Counted from the first letter of the stretch, positions 1-12,405 are shown. The stretch is DNA of 64,000 nucleotides from Aphelenchoides besseyi (GCA_024699855.1 JAMPIQ010000002.1:16988001-17052000); one strand, 5' to 3'. Notes: generated by a model from the sequence alone, not told the origin. Translations and numbers: made by a program.

Positions 1-1060
1 ATTTCTACCAAAGTTAATAAGTCCATTGTAATTATTTTATATGCTGTCATATATTGCATGTCGATGAGTCCTACTGATGCGCACAACCCTATGTTCTTTC
101 AAGGCAGTTGGCTGAAGTTTCGATATGGTTTGATCAGAAAAACCGATTTCAGTGTTAATTTCAATTCAAAAATTTACTCAGTAAAAGTTCGTATCTTGCG
201 AAACAAATGTCAAATACGTACTCTTCATACTCCAATCTATAAGTTGGAACCCTTTGTTTTTGCTCAAACCTTCAAAAGCGTCACCCCATCACCATCATTG
301 CCGATTAGTTAGGGGATTGGAAAACAAGTAACTGGACTTGAAGAATGATCGCAAAGGTTACCGACAATAAAAACAAGGTCGTAAGTCTTCCTATTGTCTT
401 TTTTGATTAAAGCAACCATTTGAGCAACTTGACTGTGGATGCTGACTAGTTGGAACAAACTTAGTGACTTTCCTTAATTGAAAACAAACTCTTAAGCCGA
501 AGGATTGGACAGTGAGATCAGAAAACGCTTCAAAATTCCGTTCTTTGATTACAAAAACTCAAATTGCATTCTTTTGTAACCACCTGCTCACCATAAGTCA
601 AAATGATAATCGCATAGTTTTGCCAACGGATTGTTGACTTCTGCATTGAGTACTTTGAGTTCGATTGGTACTTTCATCTGATCATCTCTTTCTCTAAGAT
701 CACCAAAACATGAGTTTTCAGAAGCACAGCTGACAGAAACTAATAAGTGATCTAGTTCTCGCACTTGAGAGTTCTAAACAAAATTCAAAAAAGAGTTCGA
801 ATTGCGTCTTCCGAGATTCGCCGAAAAAACCGCTTAGTTCCCAACAGAAGAACCAACTAACAGGTAAGAAACACAGTTTACTGCAATAAAACGATAGAAA
901 AAAACGAGCATCAGTTTAAGTTAAACGTAATTGGACATTTTTGCTTGAGATTCTTAGGTAATTGGGTGATAATAAAGTTGTAGGCATCGGGTCGGAGGTC
1001 GAAGATGGGTTTCAGTTGAAGCCAAGCCAAATCAAAAGGTTTGTCCGGTTGACTAACATG
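1..1060. repeat. Diverged inverted copy of the 18.06-18.68 kb segment
   Basis: Positions about 1-310 read as the reverse complement of about 18080-18360. Shared stretches include the one around the words ATACTCCAATCTATAAGTTG and TTGATCAGAAAAACCGATTT. Positions about 890-1050 read as the reverse complement of about 18540-18690, through the block that includes CTTCGACTGAAACCCATCTT in the distal copy. The 550 bases between the two blocks are longer here than in the distal copy, so the copies differ by insertion or deletion. No coding sense was found; the 84-codon frame at 58-312 lies inside the repeat and is not credible as a gene. Confidence 0.7.
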
Positions 1061-1789
1061 CTTTTGTTAATCTTTAGTCTTAGTCTAAACTTACTTGGAC
1101 ACAAATCGGTGGATGTTATCCATTGGTGAAACGTCAGGCATTGTTTGCACTAACAGAGCTTTTTCTCCATCGCTATTAATTCAACCAACTTCTTTTAATC
1201 GAATGCCGGTGCTTTTCCACTATAACGTATTCAAATTCAACGACAAGATTTTATTTTCTTCTTGTTTGCGCATATTTTGAAGAAAGAGCGTTCTTACAAT
1301 GCAACACGTTAAACTGGATAATTCATTAATAAACGTCTGAAACCGATTATTGTGTTAAAAAACTGGAGTTACCAAATCAATACCTTTTGCAACATCACAG
1401 TTGATCGTTTGTTTTCGATCTAATTTCCCTTCTGAAATTACGAAATCGATCAGGTCGATCGGCATCGTTGTTGTTTGTATCGGCGTAAGTCAGTGCGCAG
1501 TGATGGCCATCAAGACACGCAAAGGCGCTCATTTCCAATGGGACGTAGAGCGTCGATACGGTGAGTTGGTTGTCAGCGTCCAATCGAACAACAAAATAGT
1601 CGAACCGATAAAGATCGTCGTACACAACTTTTAACGCTGGTCCTCTATCTAATTTCAACGTATGAGGTTGCGGATACTAAAAGCAAGAACGAATGCACTT
1701 ATAGGTTGATAGAAAAATTGTCTGTTCGACAATAAACAACGATGTCAACCTTAAGATCTTAGCTCGAAGGTAATGTCCAAAATTCAAAT
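1061..1789. other. No gene seen
   Basis: This AT-rich stretch has short opposite frames at 1395-1658 with no recognisable protein and no splice-linked partner. I see nothing I can support here. Confidence 0.5.
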
Positions 1790-2450
1790 TTCTATCGATT
1801 GTAACTCAAAAGTCAGTGACTGTAGAAGCATGTGATTAGCAGTACAAGAACAACCATTACTGAACTCTAAACCCTGTGAATATCAGCGGAGTCCAATCAG
1901 CCAACAAGCTAAAATACACAACACCGCCCATTCCCTTTTATGACATGTCCATCGCGCAAATCAATGTATCTCGGAGATGTTAGCAACAAGCATTGCCTAT
2001 ATTATGTTGATAAAAATTCTAAAAGACTGGCTATTTAACGAACTTAAACTTTTAGCCACCGGATAACTGAGAGAAATGAGAGGTCTTCAAAACCAAACAA
2101 TCTGTCAAACATATTACAAGTGTTGGTTGATGTAAACTGGAAGTCAATCGATTTACTGATGGCAGAAATCGAACTTGAAATCTGCCGACCAATCAAACTC
2201 TACAATCGTTTTGTTCTTTTGTGCGGACGAGCAAAAAGTTGGCAATATTATGGAAGACATGATCGATAATCCGAGTTCAGAAGCTATAAACTGAAGAAAT
2301 AAACTTAAAATTTTGTTTAATAAATATGAATCAGCCAACAATCTACTATCCAATTTCATGTAAAGAATATGACCTGAAGCGAACAGCTCAGTGATTGTTA
2401 ACTTGTTCAGAGTTTTGATTGCGTTCTAAAGGACGCTGTCAATCTTGTCC
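1790..2450 (+). repeat. Dispersed repeat family, copy A
   Basis: The block at about 1815-2115 (for example AACTCTAAACCCTGTGAATA, then CCGGATAACTGAGAGAAA) recurs in the same orientation at 16220-16520 and 27830-28130. The continuation at 2150-2450 (GACCAATCAAACTC, CAACAATCTAC, TTGCGTTCTAAAGGACGCTG) recurs at 16800-17100. Copy A is the most diverged of the three. No terminal repeats or target duplication were recognised. Confidence 0.8.
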
Positions 2451-2819
2451 AAATTAGTATTGTATGTCACAAATTTTCGTCAAAAAATCCCAGACCTCAG
2501 CTATTGCCGTAAGCTTGTCGGCAGAGTAATTAATATACTTGTCACTCATCAACCTCCGTTCAATGCGCAAAAGCTCGCGGAGCTTTCACACAACCGCCGC
2601 AGAAAAACCCCTCATACAAATTGACAAATTCAAAGTTATGGTAGTGTTTGTTGTTTTGTTAATTAGACGGCCATATAATGCAGTAAAGGTGAGAACAATC
2701 AATCGTTATAATCGATTTTTGAGGTCTGTACTTCGAAAGTTTTCATAACTGATAAGCATCGAATTGATTTGTAAGTAATGGTCATACAACTGGTTGCAAT
2801 CCAAATATACAGATAAAGG

Positions 2820-2960
2820 AAGTTACCGCTTAGAATATAAAAGAACAGAATGAGCATCAGTTGAGGCTAAGGATTTGAAAATGGACATTTTTGTTTGAAG
2901 TTAGCAGGTAGTTGGCTGAGAATGAACTCGCGGGACGAAGGTAGAGCGTTAACGATACGT
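2820..2960 (+). repeat. Short repeat shared with 890-1020 and 18.6 kb
   Basis: The run GAGCATCAGTTGAGGCTAAG followed by GGACATTTTTGTTTGA matches 905-955 in direct orientation and the 18.6 kb segment in inverted orientation. It is a third, diverged copy. Confidence 0.6.
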
Positions 2961-4140
2961 ATGCAGACTCCTTGCACGGATAAAAACACAATCACAGAAC
3001 GTTTATTTCTGCAAGGAAAAGCATAGAAAAATATCAAGGAATGCAATCAGTAACCGAAAGTAGCCACGAACTCGATGAACAAGAAGTCCATGAACAATAG
3101 TTGAGTGATTGCCACACCTACAAAACCGCTTTGAGATCGGAGACAATTGATCTTACCATTGATGGTGTCGAATCCGACGATCACGAATACGCTTCTGTAC
3201 CAACGAGATGAATATCGCCAACGCTAACTGACTTGATGCTCTTAACAAAAAATACAAGTTGAAGAAAAAACGAACTATAATCTTAACCGTAGCATTTTCT
3301 CGTTGTTTCACCCAAACATCAGTACGTTTCCAACCGTCCTTGCCAACAGCAGTTTGAAGTGCTTTTCCATCACCACACACCAAACTCTCAGTGGAATTCT
3401 ATTTGTGTGCAATGAACGTGTCTATCAGTTATATAATACAACAATCAGTGGATAGACCAACAATCGCTACTTCGAAAACAACGGGTTTCCGTCGTTCAGG
3501 TGAGTAATCTGTTGAAAAATGCAAGGAATCGTCTTTCAGAGAAACCGCTTTCATGTAGCTTTCGACGTTGTTCGCTATGGTTTGTGTGGCAATTGTGAAG
3601 GTCTAGGAAATTGACAATCATCAGAGCCCTCATTATAGCTATTTTTGTTTGGAGTAAAAAGGAATAAAATTACTTGTAGTGGTCTTTATGTTCGAATAAA
3701 ACGTATCACAAATCCAAGTATCAAACGAAGACTTTAGAATGATTCATACTGATCGTATTGTTTTTTGGATCAATTTCTGATCATAATAAAGCAGTAAACT
3801 TGTATTTCGAAACCAAAATGACATGTGGAAAAACAAAAGTGAATAGGCGGCAGAAAATCTCTGAAAATTTTAGTGCGTCCTGCTTTCCAGTGTGTATGAG
3901 GTCCTCATCTTGGCTTCACGCCAAAACGACTTGCACTTGCGAATAAAGTGGATGAAAACCTGCGTTTGTTCGAGCTTCATGTTTCAAGCGTCGAGTTTCG
4001 ATTTTCTTAACTCTTTTTCAGATTGTTTCTTATTTAGGTAGAGAGTAAGGTTGATAAACTTGCTAATCGATCGGATGGTCATCAACACAACAATCAATTT
4101 ATTGGGAGCAACAATTAAAACAACAAGATGAAAACGGCAA
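2961..4140. other. No gene seen
   Basis: Short frames occur on both strands (for example 3153-3383 minus). None has a recognisable product, and no splice-linked exons could be built. Confidence 0.45.
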
Positions 4141-4154
4141 AGAAATAACATTAT

Positions 4155-4531
4155 TTAGCGGACGGTTGGAGGTTCCAATTGAAAGGTTTTACTGCAAAAC
4201 TGCATGTGTTTCACGTCTGCCAGTTTTATATAAGCCCGTCCATTGTGTCCAAAACTGCTGCCCCAGCTACCCTTACACAGGAATTGGTATTCGGGTCGGT
4301 CTGGCGAAACATCCGAACGAAGCACTCGGTAGCCAATTAAGAAAACGGCGTGAAAACTGTTGGTTTTCGCCGTCTTCCATTGGTCCTCCGTGTATTCGCC
4401 TCGGAGTTTCTTTTCTTGACGCAGCTCGTCCTCTTCATTTGCCTTCTGTTCACCTTCGGCTGCGTCGTAGTATTGCGTCACATCGAGTCCGTCAACTTTG
4501 TAGTTGCGGAAGTGCAGTGGCGCCCGTATAA
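4155..4531 (-). pseudogene. C-terminal fragment of a papain-family (C1) cysteine peptidase
   Basis: The translation carries the carboxy-terminal signature of papain-fold peptidases: a FHAVFLIGY block corresponding to the active-site His region, then KGSWGSSFGHNGRAYIK corresponding to the usual KNSWG..WG..GY.RI block. The exon opens right after a TTATTTCAG acceptor on the minus strand, so an upstream exon must have existed. Only about 150 bases separate it from the next, oppositely oriented gene, and no exon with the Cys active-site region is seen there. The catalytic Asn position of KNSWG is Gly here (KGSWG), which would be unusual in an active enzyme. An acidic, lysine-rich insertion (about residues 30-60) precedes the His block. 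It is either a broken gene or the last exon of a non-catalytic homologue; its 5' part is missing or unrecognised. Confidence 0.55.
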
Positions 4532-4691
4532 CTGAAATAAAAGTTAAAGCTGGTTGCAAACGCTTAAAGTTTAAGATTTTGCTTTAATTTCGCTAATTTT
4601 TATTGTCTTTTTCGCCTATTCGTTGTTCTCCTAGACTTCACGTTTTTAGTTTTAAGATTCTCATCACTCTAATAATCATCTTTAGGCTTTG

Positions 4692-6285
4692 ATGTTTATA
4701 AGCAATCGATTGTATTTTCCGCGTGACGTGGGGAGTCCACACTACGCCCTCGGAGTCAACACAGATCCCCGAACACACCGTCTTTACGTTTATGCTCCCT
4801 TTGAAAAACACAAAAAGAAGTGGAAGATTTTTCGTTTTGCCGTCGATCAAGAGCTATTAGAATGGGAGTTTGTTGGAAATTTGGATATCGAAATGGAAAC
4901 CGTGTGTGTAAGCCCTTGTGGATGTTACTTCTGGTCGCTCGGGATAACTACTCAAATTCGAGCTTACGACCCAGAACCATTGTTTTTTCGGCAAGTGGAG
5001 ATACGAACATTAGCTTACGAATACTTTGAAACCTCCGGTACGTTTTATATTCGACCGTTAAGTTCTGTTTAGACATTACGTTCGCTGACGAATTACATAC
5101 GGCCATTCGTTCTGCTCGTTTTCAACACACAACTAGCGGCACGTTTTTGTTTTTTAACGTAAGCCACTCAGATGATGTGATTTATAAAAACGTAGACGAA
5201 GTTTTTTTGATGTATGTCGATGCGGTAAGTCTCACGAATATCCGGGAAATCTCGTCGGTTTTATGTGAAACGACATGTTCACTTCAAACGCATCAAATTG
5301 CCCGTGTTGCCCACAGGACATCTTGTCCCCGACGCTGATGATCGTTTTTCTGACTATCGTTCTGCGGAATGGCGCACAGGTTTAATTGAATACGACGAAT
5401 CGATTTACTTTTATCGAATCGACTACTTTGGAGAACTTCATGTCTCGAATTGGCAACCCACTGGACTTTTGAACTGGACAAAGTTTTCGCTAATTGGAAA
5501 GTATCGTCCGTTAGTAAGTGACTCGTTAACACGATCAGAAGCACAAACTTCTAGGCATGAATAGAGTCCGATAAACAAGACATATTTGCTGCTGCGGATG
5601 CTGGAAGGGATTGGTCAATTTCTACCGATCGTATATGCAATAGCAGACGAGCTTATCTTGACGACGGCATTGTTCATGAATACGCTTCTCCTGAAGGGTC
5701 CAAAGTTTTTTATCAGTTAAAATTTCATTTTGAAAGCTTAACTTGCGAGTAATATTATTTTCTGTTACTAGAATCATTGTGAGCTTTTAGACGTACAAAA
5801 CTTTTCGATACCAAATTGTATTGGCATGATAAGCGCCGGTTAATCACGCACCTTAACAAACACAATGGTTCACTAGTGCTTTTCCTAGATAGTCTAATCA
5901 CGGACCCAACGATAAAACAATTTGCGTATGAGTTCATTTGCATTGGACAGGTTTCCAGGCTCAAAGATATTGCTTATTGGGCAGTTCGTGATCGTCTTCG
6001 ACCAAAAACTGAAGATCGACGGATACTCGTGCTAAACACAATCATTGATCGTGTCATCAGACTGGTGAGAGTGAAAATACGGACCAAAAAGATCAAGGAA
6101 AAATTTTATTGGCCAGAAAAAACTCATTATTGGTCGCAAATCCCAAAAACCCCTTGTTTTCTGTTAATCGCGTTCAGATAATTTATTTGTTGAGAAAGTT
6201 AACCAAAAAAACTTTTGAGATACTTTTAAAAAATTACAACTCACCAGCAACGACCGGGGCTTCGTCTATCGCATCCTCCAAATGA
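4692..6285 (+). CDS. Unrecognised multi-exon protein, possible SOCS-box-like tail
   Basis: Exons read approximately 4692-5037, 5076-5224, a third ending near 5511, about 5566-5748, about 5791-6063 and 6179-6285, mostly joined by GT-AG introns of 40-115 bases. The joint 5037/5076 is in frame. The 42-base intron running from the GTAATATT after 5748 to CTTTTAG is also in frame, so the last parts belong to one protein. The joint between the second and third exon does not keep frame with any AG I can find, so there may be a frameshift or a sequence error near 5205-5265. The N-terminal half looks like beta-rich repeats (ALGVNTDPRTHRLYVY, then WEFVGNLDIE, then GCYFWSLG). Near the C-terminus LKDIAYWAVRDRL vaguely resembles a SOCS box; this is a weak guess. 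It converges on the minus-strand gene ending at 6356. Confidence 0.5.
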
Positions 6286-6355
6286 TCTGGATGCGAGATG
6301 CACCGTGAAAGCTCTTTAATCGCGATCGATGCTTTTTCCACAGTTTGTCCGGACT

Positions 6356-7182
6356 TTATGCAGCCTTGAGAAAGACGAACGCCAAGGTTTTTTTGGCCAT
6401 TTTCCTAAAACCGGTTGTTATATACAATGACCAATTAAAGTTATTCAAAAGTCCAAAAAGTTTTGGACAAAGAGATCGGATTATATTCTCATAAAAAATA
6501 ACGATGTATTCAAAATGCCAACGTTTCTTCAAATTCAAATCGGAGACAAAAGAACATCGTGAAAGATTAAAGTCACAACTTGGCAAACACGGTGTTTTAA
6601 CTGGAGTGAATACGACAACCTTGTGTATCTCTCTGACGCGTTTGCGGTTCACTATCTCAAAGGCCCAAACCAAAAGAAGCGACAAGTTAACAATCAAACG
6701 CAAAAATCAACTAGTCTTCAATTCACTTTTCCACAATTTATGAGTCTTTAAGTCCTCAAAACCTTTAGATCTTGCATTTATCTTTCTGTTTTAAATGAGT
6801 CAACTTTGACAAATTGCAATTCCTACTTTTTAGTTTCCATATAAAGTGGCTTATGACAAAAAGATCCGATCTCGGTGACGAACAAATCTTATGTTAAAAA
6901 AGTAAACTTACTTGAGGTTATCTTGAACGCTGTTGTGCTTGAACTGCTCAGAGATCGACGCGTAATCGAGCTCCGTTGCCTTTTTATTTCTCTTCGAAAT
7001 AAAGGCCTCAACAAGATAAGCTGGGGCAGCAGTGGCACATGTCGCTTGATTACCTAAAATTGTACAATCATATGTTTTGTGCAAGTTCACTTACTTTGAT
7101 CGATTGTGCGCTTCACAAAGTAGTCTTTCTTGCTCCAGTCGAGCTCCTTGATTACTTTGTAAGCGTTAGAGCTTGATGACAT
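6356..7182 (-). CDS. Small three-exon hypothetical protein
   Basis: On the minus strand, exon 1 runs 7182-7095, beginning ATGTCATCAAGCTCTAACGC. Exon 2 runs 7053 to about 6912, after a TTTTAG acceptor. Exon 3 starts at 6404 after GGTTTTAG and ends at a TAA at 6356. The joints keep frame (phase 1, then phase 2) and give a protein of about 90 residues that starts MSSSSNAYKVIKEL and ends KKTLAFVFLKAA. The middle is rich in Ala and Lys. I do not recognise the family. The 507-base second intron is long for this window. A different reading of the DNA just downstream (6245-6350) is open and could belong to an alternative last exon. Confidence 0.45.
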
Positions 7183-9146
7183 CTACGATCAATGTTGTTA
7201 TTAATCCGTAATCAGGTTCTAGACACGACAGAGTTCGCGTGTAAAAAGTTCGCGTAGACAATGAAAATGAAAATGAGCGAATAAGCACGTTGATTCAGAT
7301 CATTGCTATCAATTAAACGGATGAACAGTTTCCATCAAAATTCGCATTCAAATTTTAAAAGTCAATCGATTCTTTCCAATTTTATCATCAACAGTATGAG
7401 TCAATTTTGAATCAACTTTTGTACGCAATTACCGGAAACTGTTCAACAACCGAATGTTAAAGTTCGCTCGCAAATCGACAAAGAACTTTGGAAATTGCCG
7501 AAGTACCGGTGCTGTTAATAGATTTCAGAGATCATCATCGAATAAGACCACGTATGAGTTTGTTGTCAATGATATTTAGCAAAATGCAGTGATTTGACTT
7601 GTTTCTGATGAGAATAAAAGATAACATCACTAACTGAATTTGTCGGTCAGATTTCACAACCGTTTGTCAAGAAGCTCACAAGGAATCATCACAGTGAACA
7701 GTCGCTTTAAATTCGATCATTCAAAAGACTAGTGATGGAACAGTGTGTTTGGAATCTCAACGTTTTCGTTCAAAATTGCATATTGTTTGCGACTGAATGG
7801 AATTTGCACAACAAATGTGAGTTCGTTATATCTCAGCGACTTGCAATAAAACTTCCCAGCAAATCTCCAAATTGTCGTTCAAAAAAGACAAGTCTTTGAT
7901 CTTGCCTTAAGAAGCGGCGCCAATACACAAACGATTGAACGACGCAAGTTCTCACTCGTCCGTCTAGGACCATGTATTTTAGTTGATTCTCAATTCGCAA
8001 AAAGACTTCGAACAACAACGAATGACCAAACAAAAGATCACGGAACGTCTTGAAGAGATGAAAGTGAACGAAAATGGAGAATAAACAAAAGACTCAAAAT
8101 CGGACGCCGTCAATCGGTAGCCCAGCAAAATCAACAATTGAGGAAAAAGGAAGGGATATCACGAATTTGTTATCGGGTACCCAATAGTTTTGTCGTTCGA
8201 TATGTAATAGAGATTGTTTCCGTTGAAGAAAGACAATGACCGGTGTCCTCCGAACGACGTCGCGCATATGCCATTGATTCACCAACAAGTTTTAGTTATT
8301 TCTTTTGATCAACTAACATTAGAATGTGCCCGTTTATTCCGACGATCCGCCGAGTTGATCTGAGTTACCGTACACTTCTACTTCTGATTCAAAGGGTTGC
8401 GCCGGAAGGTCTGCAGCGCAACAAAATGAACTTCAATGCAAATGTTTGGGCGTTCTAATAGAAAATCTTTCCGTTGTGTAAGACAATGAACAACGTCTGC
8501 AAGTCGTGAAACATTTTTGGTTATTATCGTTTATTTCAACTTTAATTGGCATCGTAAACGACTGCTTTTGTTCATGGCGTTGTGAAGCCAATTTCTTCCC
8601 GATGATCATCTACATCTAGTGGTTTATCAACATTGTCCACTCTCATTGCAACGTCAAGAAGGACTTCACGAATTCATTTAGTTGTGACAAAGCTTTTGAT
8701 GTTCAATAACGCTTTGAACCAACTTCTCTTTTTTATTACATTCCCTGGAATAATGTCGTCGTATAACATCTCGACGTTTCTATTTCGCAAAGAAAAAACG
8801 TATTTAGCAAAAAACTAAATGAGAAAAGAAAAATATTGACTACTTTAAGCATGATACTCTTCCAGAGCCGCAATCTTACTTTTAACTTTTCCGACAAGTT
8901 TGTCCGGAGAGTATTCGGTATCATCACAATGGCGACGTGAAACGTCAGACATGCATTTTAACTACAAATGTGTTGAACCATCTAAGTCGCCCATAAACAT
9001 GCCGTTTCATCAACGGCAACATGAATTGCACATTTGTTGCAACTTCCTGCACTATGAAACATACTTGGCCCAATGCAACGTCCTTTTCCACTGGGGAAAA
9101 TGGACTGATAAACAACAAATTTATTCAAAACGATTAATCAATTCTA
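7183..9146. other. About 2 kb without a supportable gene
   Basis: The stretch is AT-rich with scattered short frames on both strands (for example 7833-8033 and 8094-8288 minus). None has a recognisable motif or consistent splice partners. I found no clear copy of the dispersed repeats here. Confidence 0.45.
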
Positions 9147-10523
9147 CAGGGTGGGGCAAAATGAACTCCCACTTTTTACCGAAAAAAATTTTTTGAAATG
9201 AAAAATTGGAAAAATCGGTTAGTTTTGTTGTTTTCGTTATGGGTTACAGTAATCAAGAAAAAGCGAAATTTGTTGCTGTGTTCATTGAGGAGGCGTACTG
9301 TTACGTCAAGTTTGGCAAACGAATTCGTCGTGATGCCGGTGATGATGATGCTCGTATCGCCGATCGCAAAACCCCCAAAAAATGGGTGGACGACTTCTTC
9401 GCCACTGGTTCAGTGCGCGGCGAGCGCGGTATGCACAATTCCAAGTGAGTTCGAGTTTTGCTTTGTTTTTCATTGCTCTTTAGGCGAGTTCGAACCGCAG
9501 AAGCAATTGACGATGTTCGAGAAGCGTTCGAGGCCAACCCACATCTTTCAACAAGGCGCAATCCGTTCGTTATTGGACCCGGTGATGATGGAGAAGACGA
9601 GCCTACCACTCAGATGTCATGAAGAACACTCCGGCGTATCCTCAAAGAAGACCTGGAAATGCGTCCCTACCATCTTCAAATGGCACACGCTCTCGACGCT
9701 CCGGATCACAACACGCGAATGGATTTTGCCCGAGACGAGTTGATGCGTCTGGCGGCTGATCCTGGTCGGTTGAATAGCTTGTTATTCACCGATGAAGCCC
9801 ACTTTCATCTGGATGGGTGTGTGAATCGGCAGGATTGGATCATGTGGGCAGATTCCAACCCGCATTGGTTCGATACCCGGCATCTTCCCTCCCCGAAAGT
9901 GACGGTGTGGATGGGCGTTGGCATTGAAGGCGTGATTGGCCCAATTTTTTGGGAACCATCAGCCGGTCAACGGGGAATCAACTCCCAGTGGTTAGAACAA
10001 ACCCTGGTGAACGAGGTCCTGCCAACCCTTAAGGGTTGGCCCAATTTCAGCGACATCTTGTTCCAGCAAGATGGCGCCCCGTGCCATATTGGGAACAATG
10101 TCCTGACTTTGCTCAGTCGTGAATTCCCAGGCCGGTGGATTGGAAGAGGAACCCGTGCCCATCCAGCACTCGTGGCTTGGCCACCTCGATCCCCTGATCT
10201 CACAGCATGTGATTTCTGGCTTTGGAGTTACATGAAAGGCCGAATATTCAACAGTGATCAGCGTCCCAGATCGCTCAACGAGTTGAAGACGGCAATCGTG
10301 GAAGTCGCCGACCAAATAAGACGAAATCGACCAATGCGCGAACGAGTCATGGCCAGCTACCAACGGCGCCTTCAAATCTGCCTCGATCGACAAGGGGGAC
10401 AAGTGGAAATCCGGTGAAATTATTACGGTTAATAAATTGTGATCTCGAAATGAAAACAGACCGATTTTTTATTTCAAAAAAATTTTTCGGAAAAAAAGTG
10501 GGAGTTCATTTTGCCCCAGCCTG
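9147..10523 (+). mobile_element. Mariner-like element, family 1, copy 1 (inactivated)
   Basis: The element is 1377 bp and flanked by TA on both sides (9145-9146 and 10524-10525). The left end reads CAGGGTGGGGCAAAATGAAC and the right end, reversed, CAGGCTGGGGCAAAATGAAC. The terminal inverted repeats stay similar for about 60 bases, through the T-rich block ending in GAAATGAAAAA or GAAATAAAAAA. A second copy in the opposite orientation lies at 19816-21190; its ends differ after CAGGGTGG (TTAAAAATGAACTCCC). Confidence 0.92.
9239..10417 (+). pseudogene. Mariner-like transposase with one nonsense codon
   Basis: Exon 1 is 9239-9444 and exon 2 9484-10417, separated by a 39-base GT-AG intron. The coding length is 1140 bases (379 residues), the same as the second copy. 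The N-terminus (MGYSNQEKAKF) is a helix-turn-helix type DNA-binding region. The catalytic core shows FTDEAHFHLDG, then FQQDGAPCH, then RSPDLTACDFWLW. A TGA at 9620-9622 follows QMS, where the second copy has CGA (Arg), so a single C-to-T change disables this copy. From the second to the third catalytic Asp I count 46 intervening residues rather than the 34 of classical mariner. The codons otherwise stay open to the natural stop. Confidence 0.88.
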
Positions 10524-10827
10524 TAATTTAATTCTATTTATTCTTTTGATCGCCGATAAAAACAACAATAATGACTGAGGCGTCCGCTAAGACGCGGTTG
10601 GAGCAAAAAAGTTGAAGGAGGCGGAGAGAGGTGCGAGAGAAAGCTGACCGCCGCGGCAAACGGTCGGAATGATCTTCGCGTTCGCGACAGCAACCATCAA
10701 CACAACGCGCATCACATTGCTTGCATTCGCAACCATCTTTGTAAAAGCCGTTTATGCAATGTTGATCCACGTTAGCAATTCACAGGAACAAGTTCGATTG
10801 GTCAACAGTCAACGAATTTTCAGTCTA
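10524..10827. other. Spacer between two DNA transposons
   Basis: About 300 bases separate the mariner-like element from the Tc1-like element. Nothing recognisable is seen. Confidence 0.5.
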
Positions 10828-12330
10828 CACTGGTGGACAAAAGTTTTCACCACCCACTTTTCTCGGAGATTACTGATCCAATTCGGCTCAAATTTTTACC
10901 CTGGTTTTATTAGATCGTTAACCTTTAATTAACAAAAAAAAACAACTGGTCTTGCGAAGTCCAACCGAAGCTGCAATCAAAAATCGATTTTGAGGCGGTC
11001 AAAAGTATTCACCACTCACTTTCAACACCGAATTTCTCCTCCTTTTGCGGCCTTTAGTTTGACCAAACGATTAGCAATTGATGAGTAGAGTTCCTTGATT
11101 GTGTCCGCCGAAAATCGGCTTGCACATTCGACGATCTTTTCAGTCAACGCGATTGAATTCGTGAACTGTCCATCGGCGTAGACAAGGTCTGATAGCAGAT
11201 GCCACACATTTTCGATGGTCGACAAATCGGGTGAACATGCAGGCCACTCGACGGTAGAGACTTTCTGACGCTTCAAAAAGTCCATTAAGATCTTCGCTTT
11301 GTGGATGCTGCAGTTGTCTTGTTGCCACGTCCACGGACGTCCTCCCATTTGGCGATTGCACCACGGGATGTAGACGTCTTTCAAATCCTTCACATACTGC
11401 GCAGACTTGTAAGTACCGTCTATAATCTAAAAATCATAGCCAAAAGTAAGCAATTTGGTTTTGAGATTGGTTGACAAACCTTAATCAAAAATTCGCCATT
11501 CGCACAGATCGCGCCGAACACCATGACACTTCCACCTCCTTGTTGCCGTTTAATCCGCTGCAGACGAGTGTTCCCAACGCCCCAGGAACCCATACTGTCA
11601 GGACTATCGTATGAAAAACTTTTTTCGTCAGTGAAAATCCACGATTCGAAATCAGTGTTCAGCTCGAGGTGGCGAATCGCAAATTTGAGACGTGCAAGCT
11701 TGTGAGAAGGTTTCAGCTGTAGAACTTTCTTAGTCAATTGGTAAGAGGCCCCACTGCTTTTTAACGTCCGACGAGTTGTACGGCAAGAAGCTGGTATTTG
11801 AAACGTTTTTTGGATAATCGTAGACTTGACCCTTTGACCGCGACGAACAAGAGATGTGATGTGCCTTTTCATTTGGCGAACACTTCGGTCAGAAATCAGT
11901 TGAGGACCTCCCATTTTCTTCGGTTTGAACGTTTCGTACAACTTTCCGCACCGTCAAACGGTCCATTCCCATCTCACGAGCAATCGCACTAATGTTATTG
12001 TCCCTCTCAAACAGTCGCAATATTTGAGCTCGTTGTTGCTCGGTGATCATTCTTAAAGACTGTAAACATATTAGAGTAACTGATACTGTTGAAAAAACAA
12101 CTAACCTAAAGAAGAAACGAGAGAACCCGTCAAAAACCGCGCACTGGCGAAAACTTTTGGCCGGTCGAAAACATTCATTCTTGTATTTTTTAAATTGTTT
12201 CTGCCTGTTAGTTATTGATTTTGGGGGTATGATATGTACTGTATCTTGTTCATAATTGGTGAAAATTTGAGCCGAATTGGATCAGTAATCTCCGAGAAAA
12301 GTGGGTGGTGAAAACTTTTGTCCACCAATG
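10828..12330 (-). mobile_element. Tc1-like element
   Basis: The element is 1503 bp, flanked by TA (10826-10827 and 12331-12332). The ends are inverted repeats of about 75 bases: left CACTGGTGGACAAAAGTTTT, right (reversed) CATTGGTGGACAAAAGTTTT. Both continue through CACCACCCACTTTTCTCGG and CTGATCCAATTCGGCTCAAA. The terminal repeats are nearly identical, which suggests a fairly recent insertion. Confidence 0.93.
11022..12050 (-). pseudogene. Tc1-like DD34E transposase, probably frameshifted
   Basis: The minus-strand reading starts MITEQQRAQILRLFERDN, a helix-turn-helix N-terminus, at 12050. After about 33 codons, near 11945, the sense continues in another frame, so a small insertion or deletion is likely. 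The catalytic parts are FTDEKSFS, then WQQDNCSIH, then SPDLSTIENVWH. I count 34 residues between the second Asp and the Glu, the canonical DD34E of Tc1. A 53-base GT-AG intron (about 11479-11427) splits the region after GEFLIKV and rejoins at IIDGTY. The element is probably not autonomous as it stands. Confidence 0.8.
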
Positions 12331-12344
12331 TAGTTCAAGGTTCT

Positions 12345-12405
12345 GTGTCGCTAAACTATCGGATTTAAAGGTCTACTCGAAAGTCCTGTGATCAAAAGTA
12401 ATCTG
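12345..12405 (+). repeat. 60-bp repeat shared with 17.98-18.05 kb
   Basis: The run CTATCGGATTT, then GGTCTACTCGAAAGTCCTGT, then GATCAAAAGTAATCTG recurs at about 17985-18050 in the same orientation with a few mismatches. It begins just outside the Tc1-like element. Confidence 0.7.
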
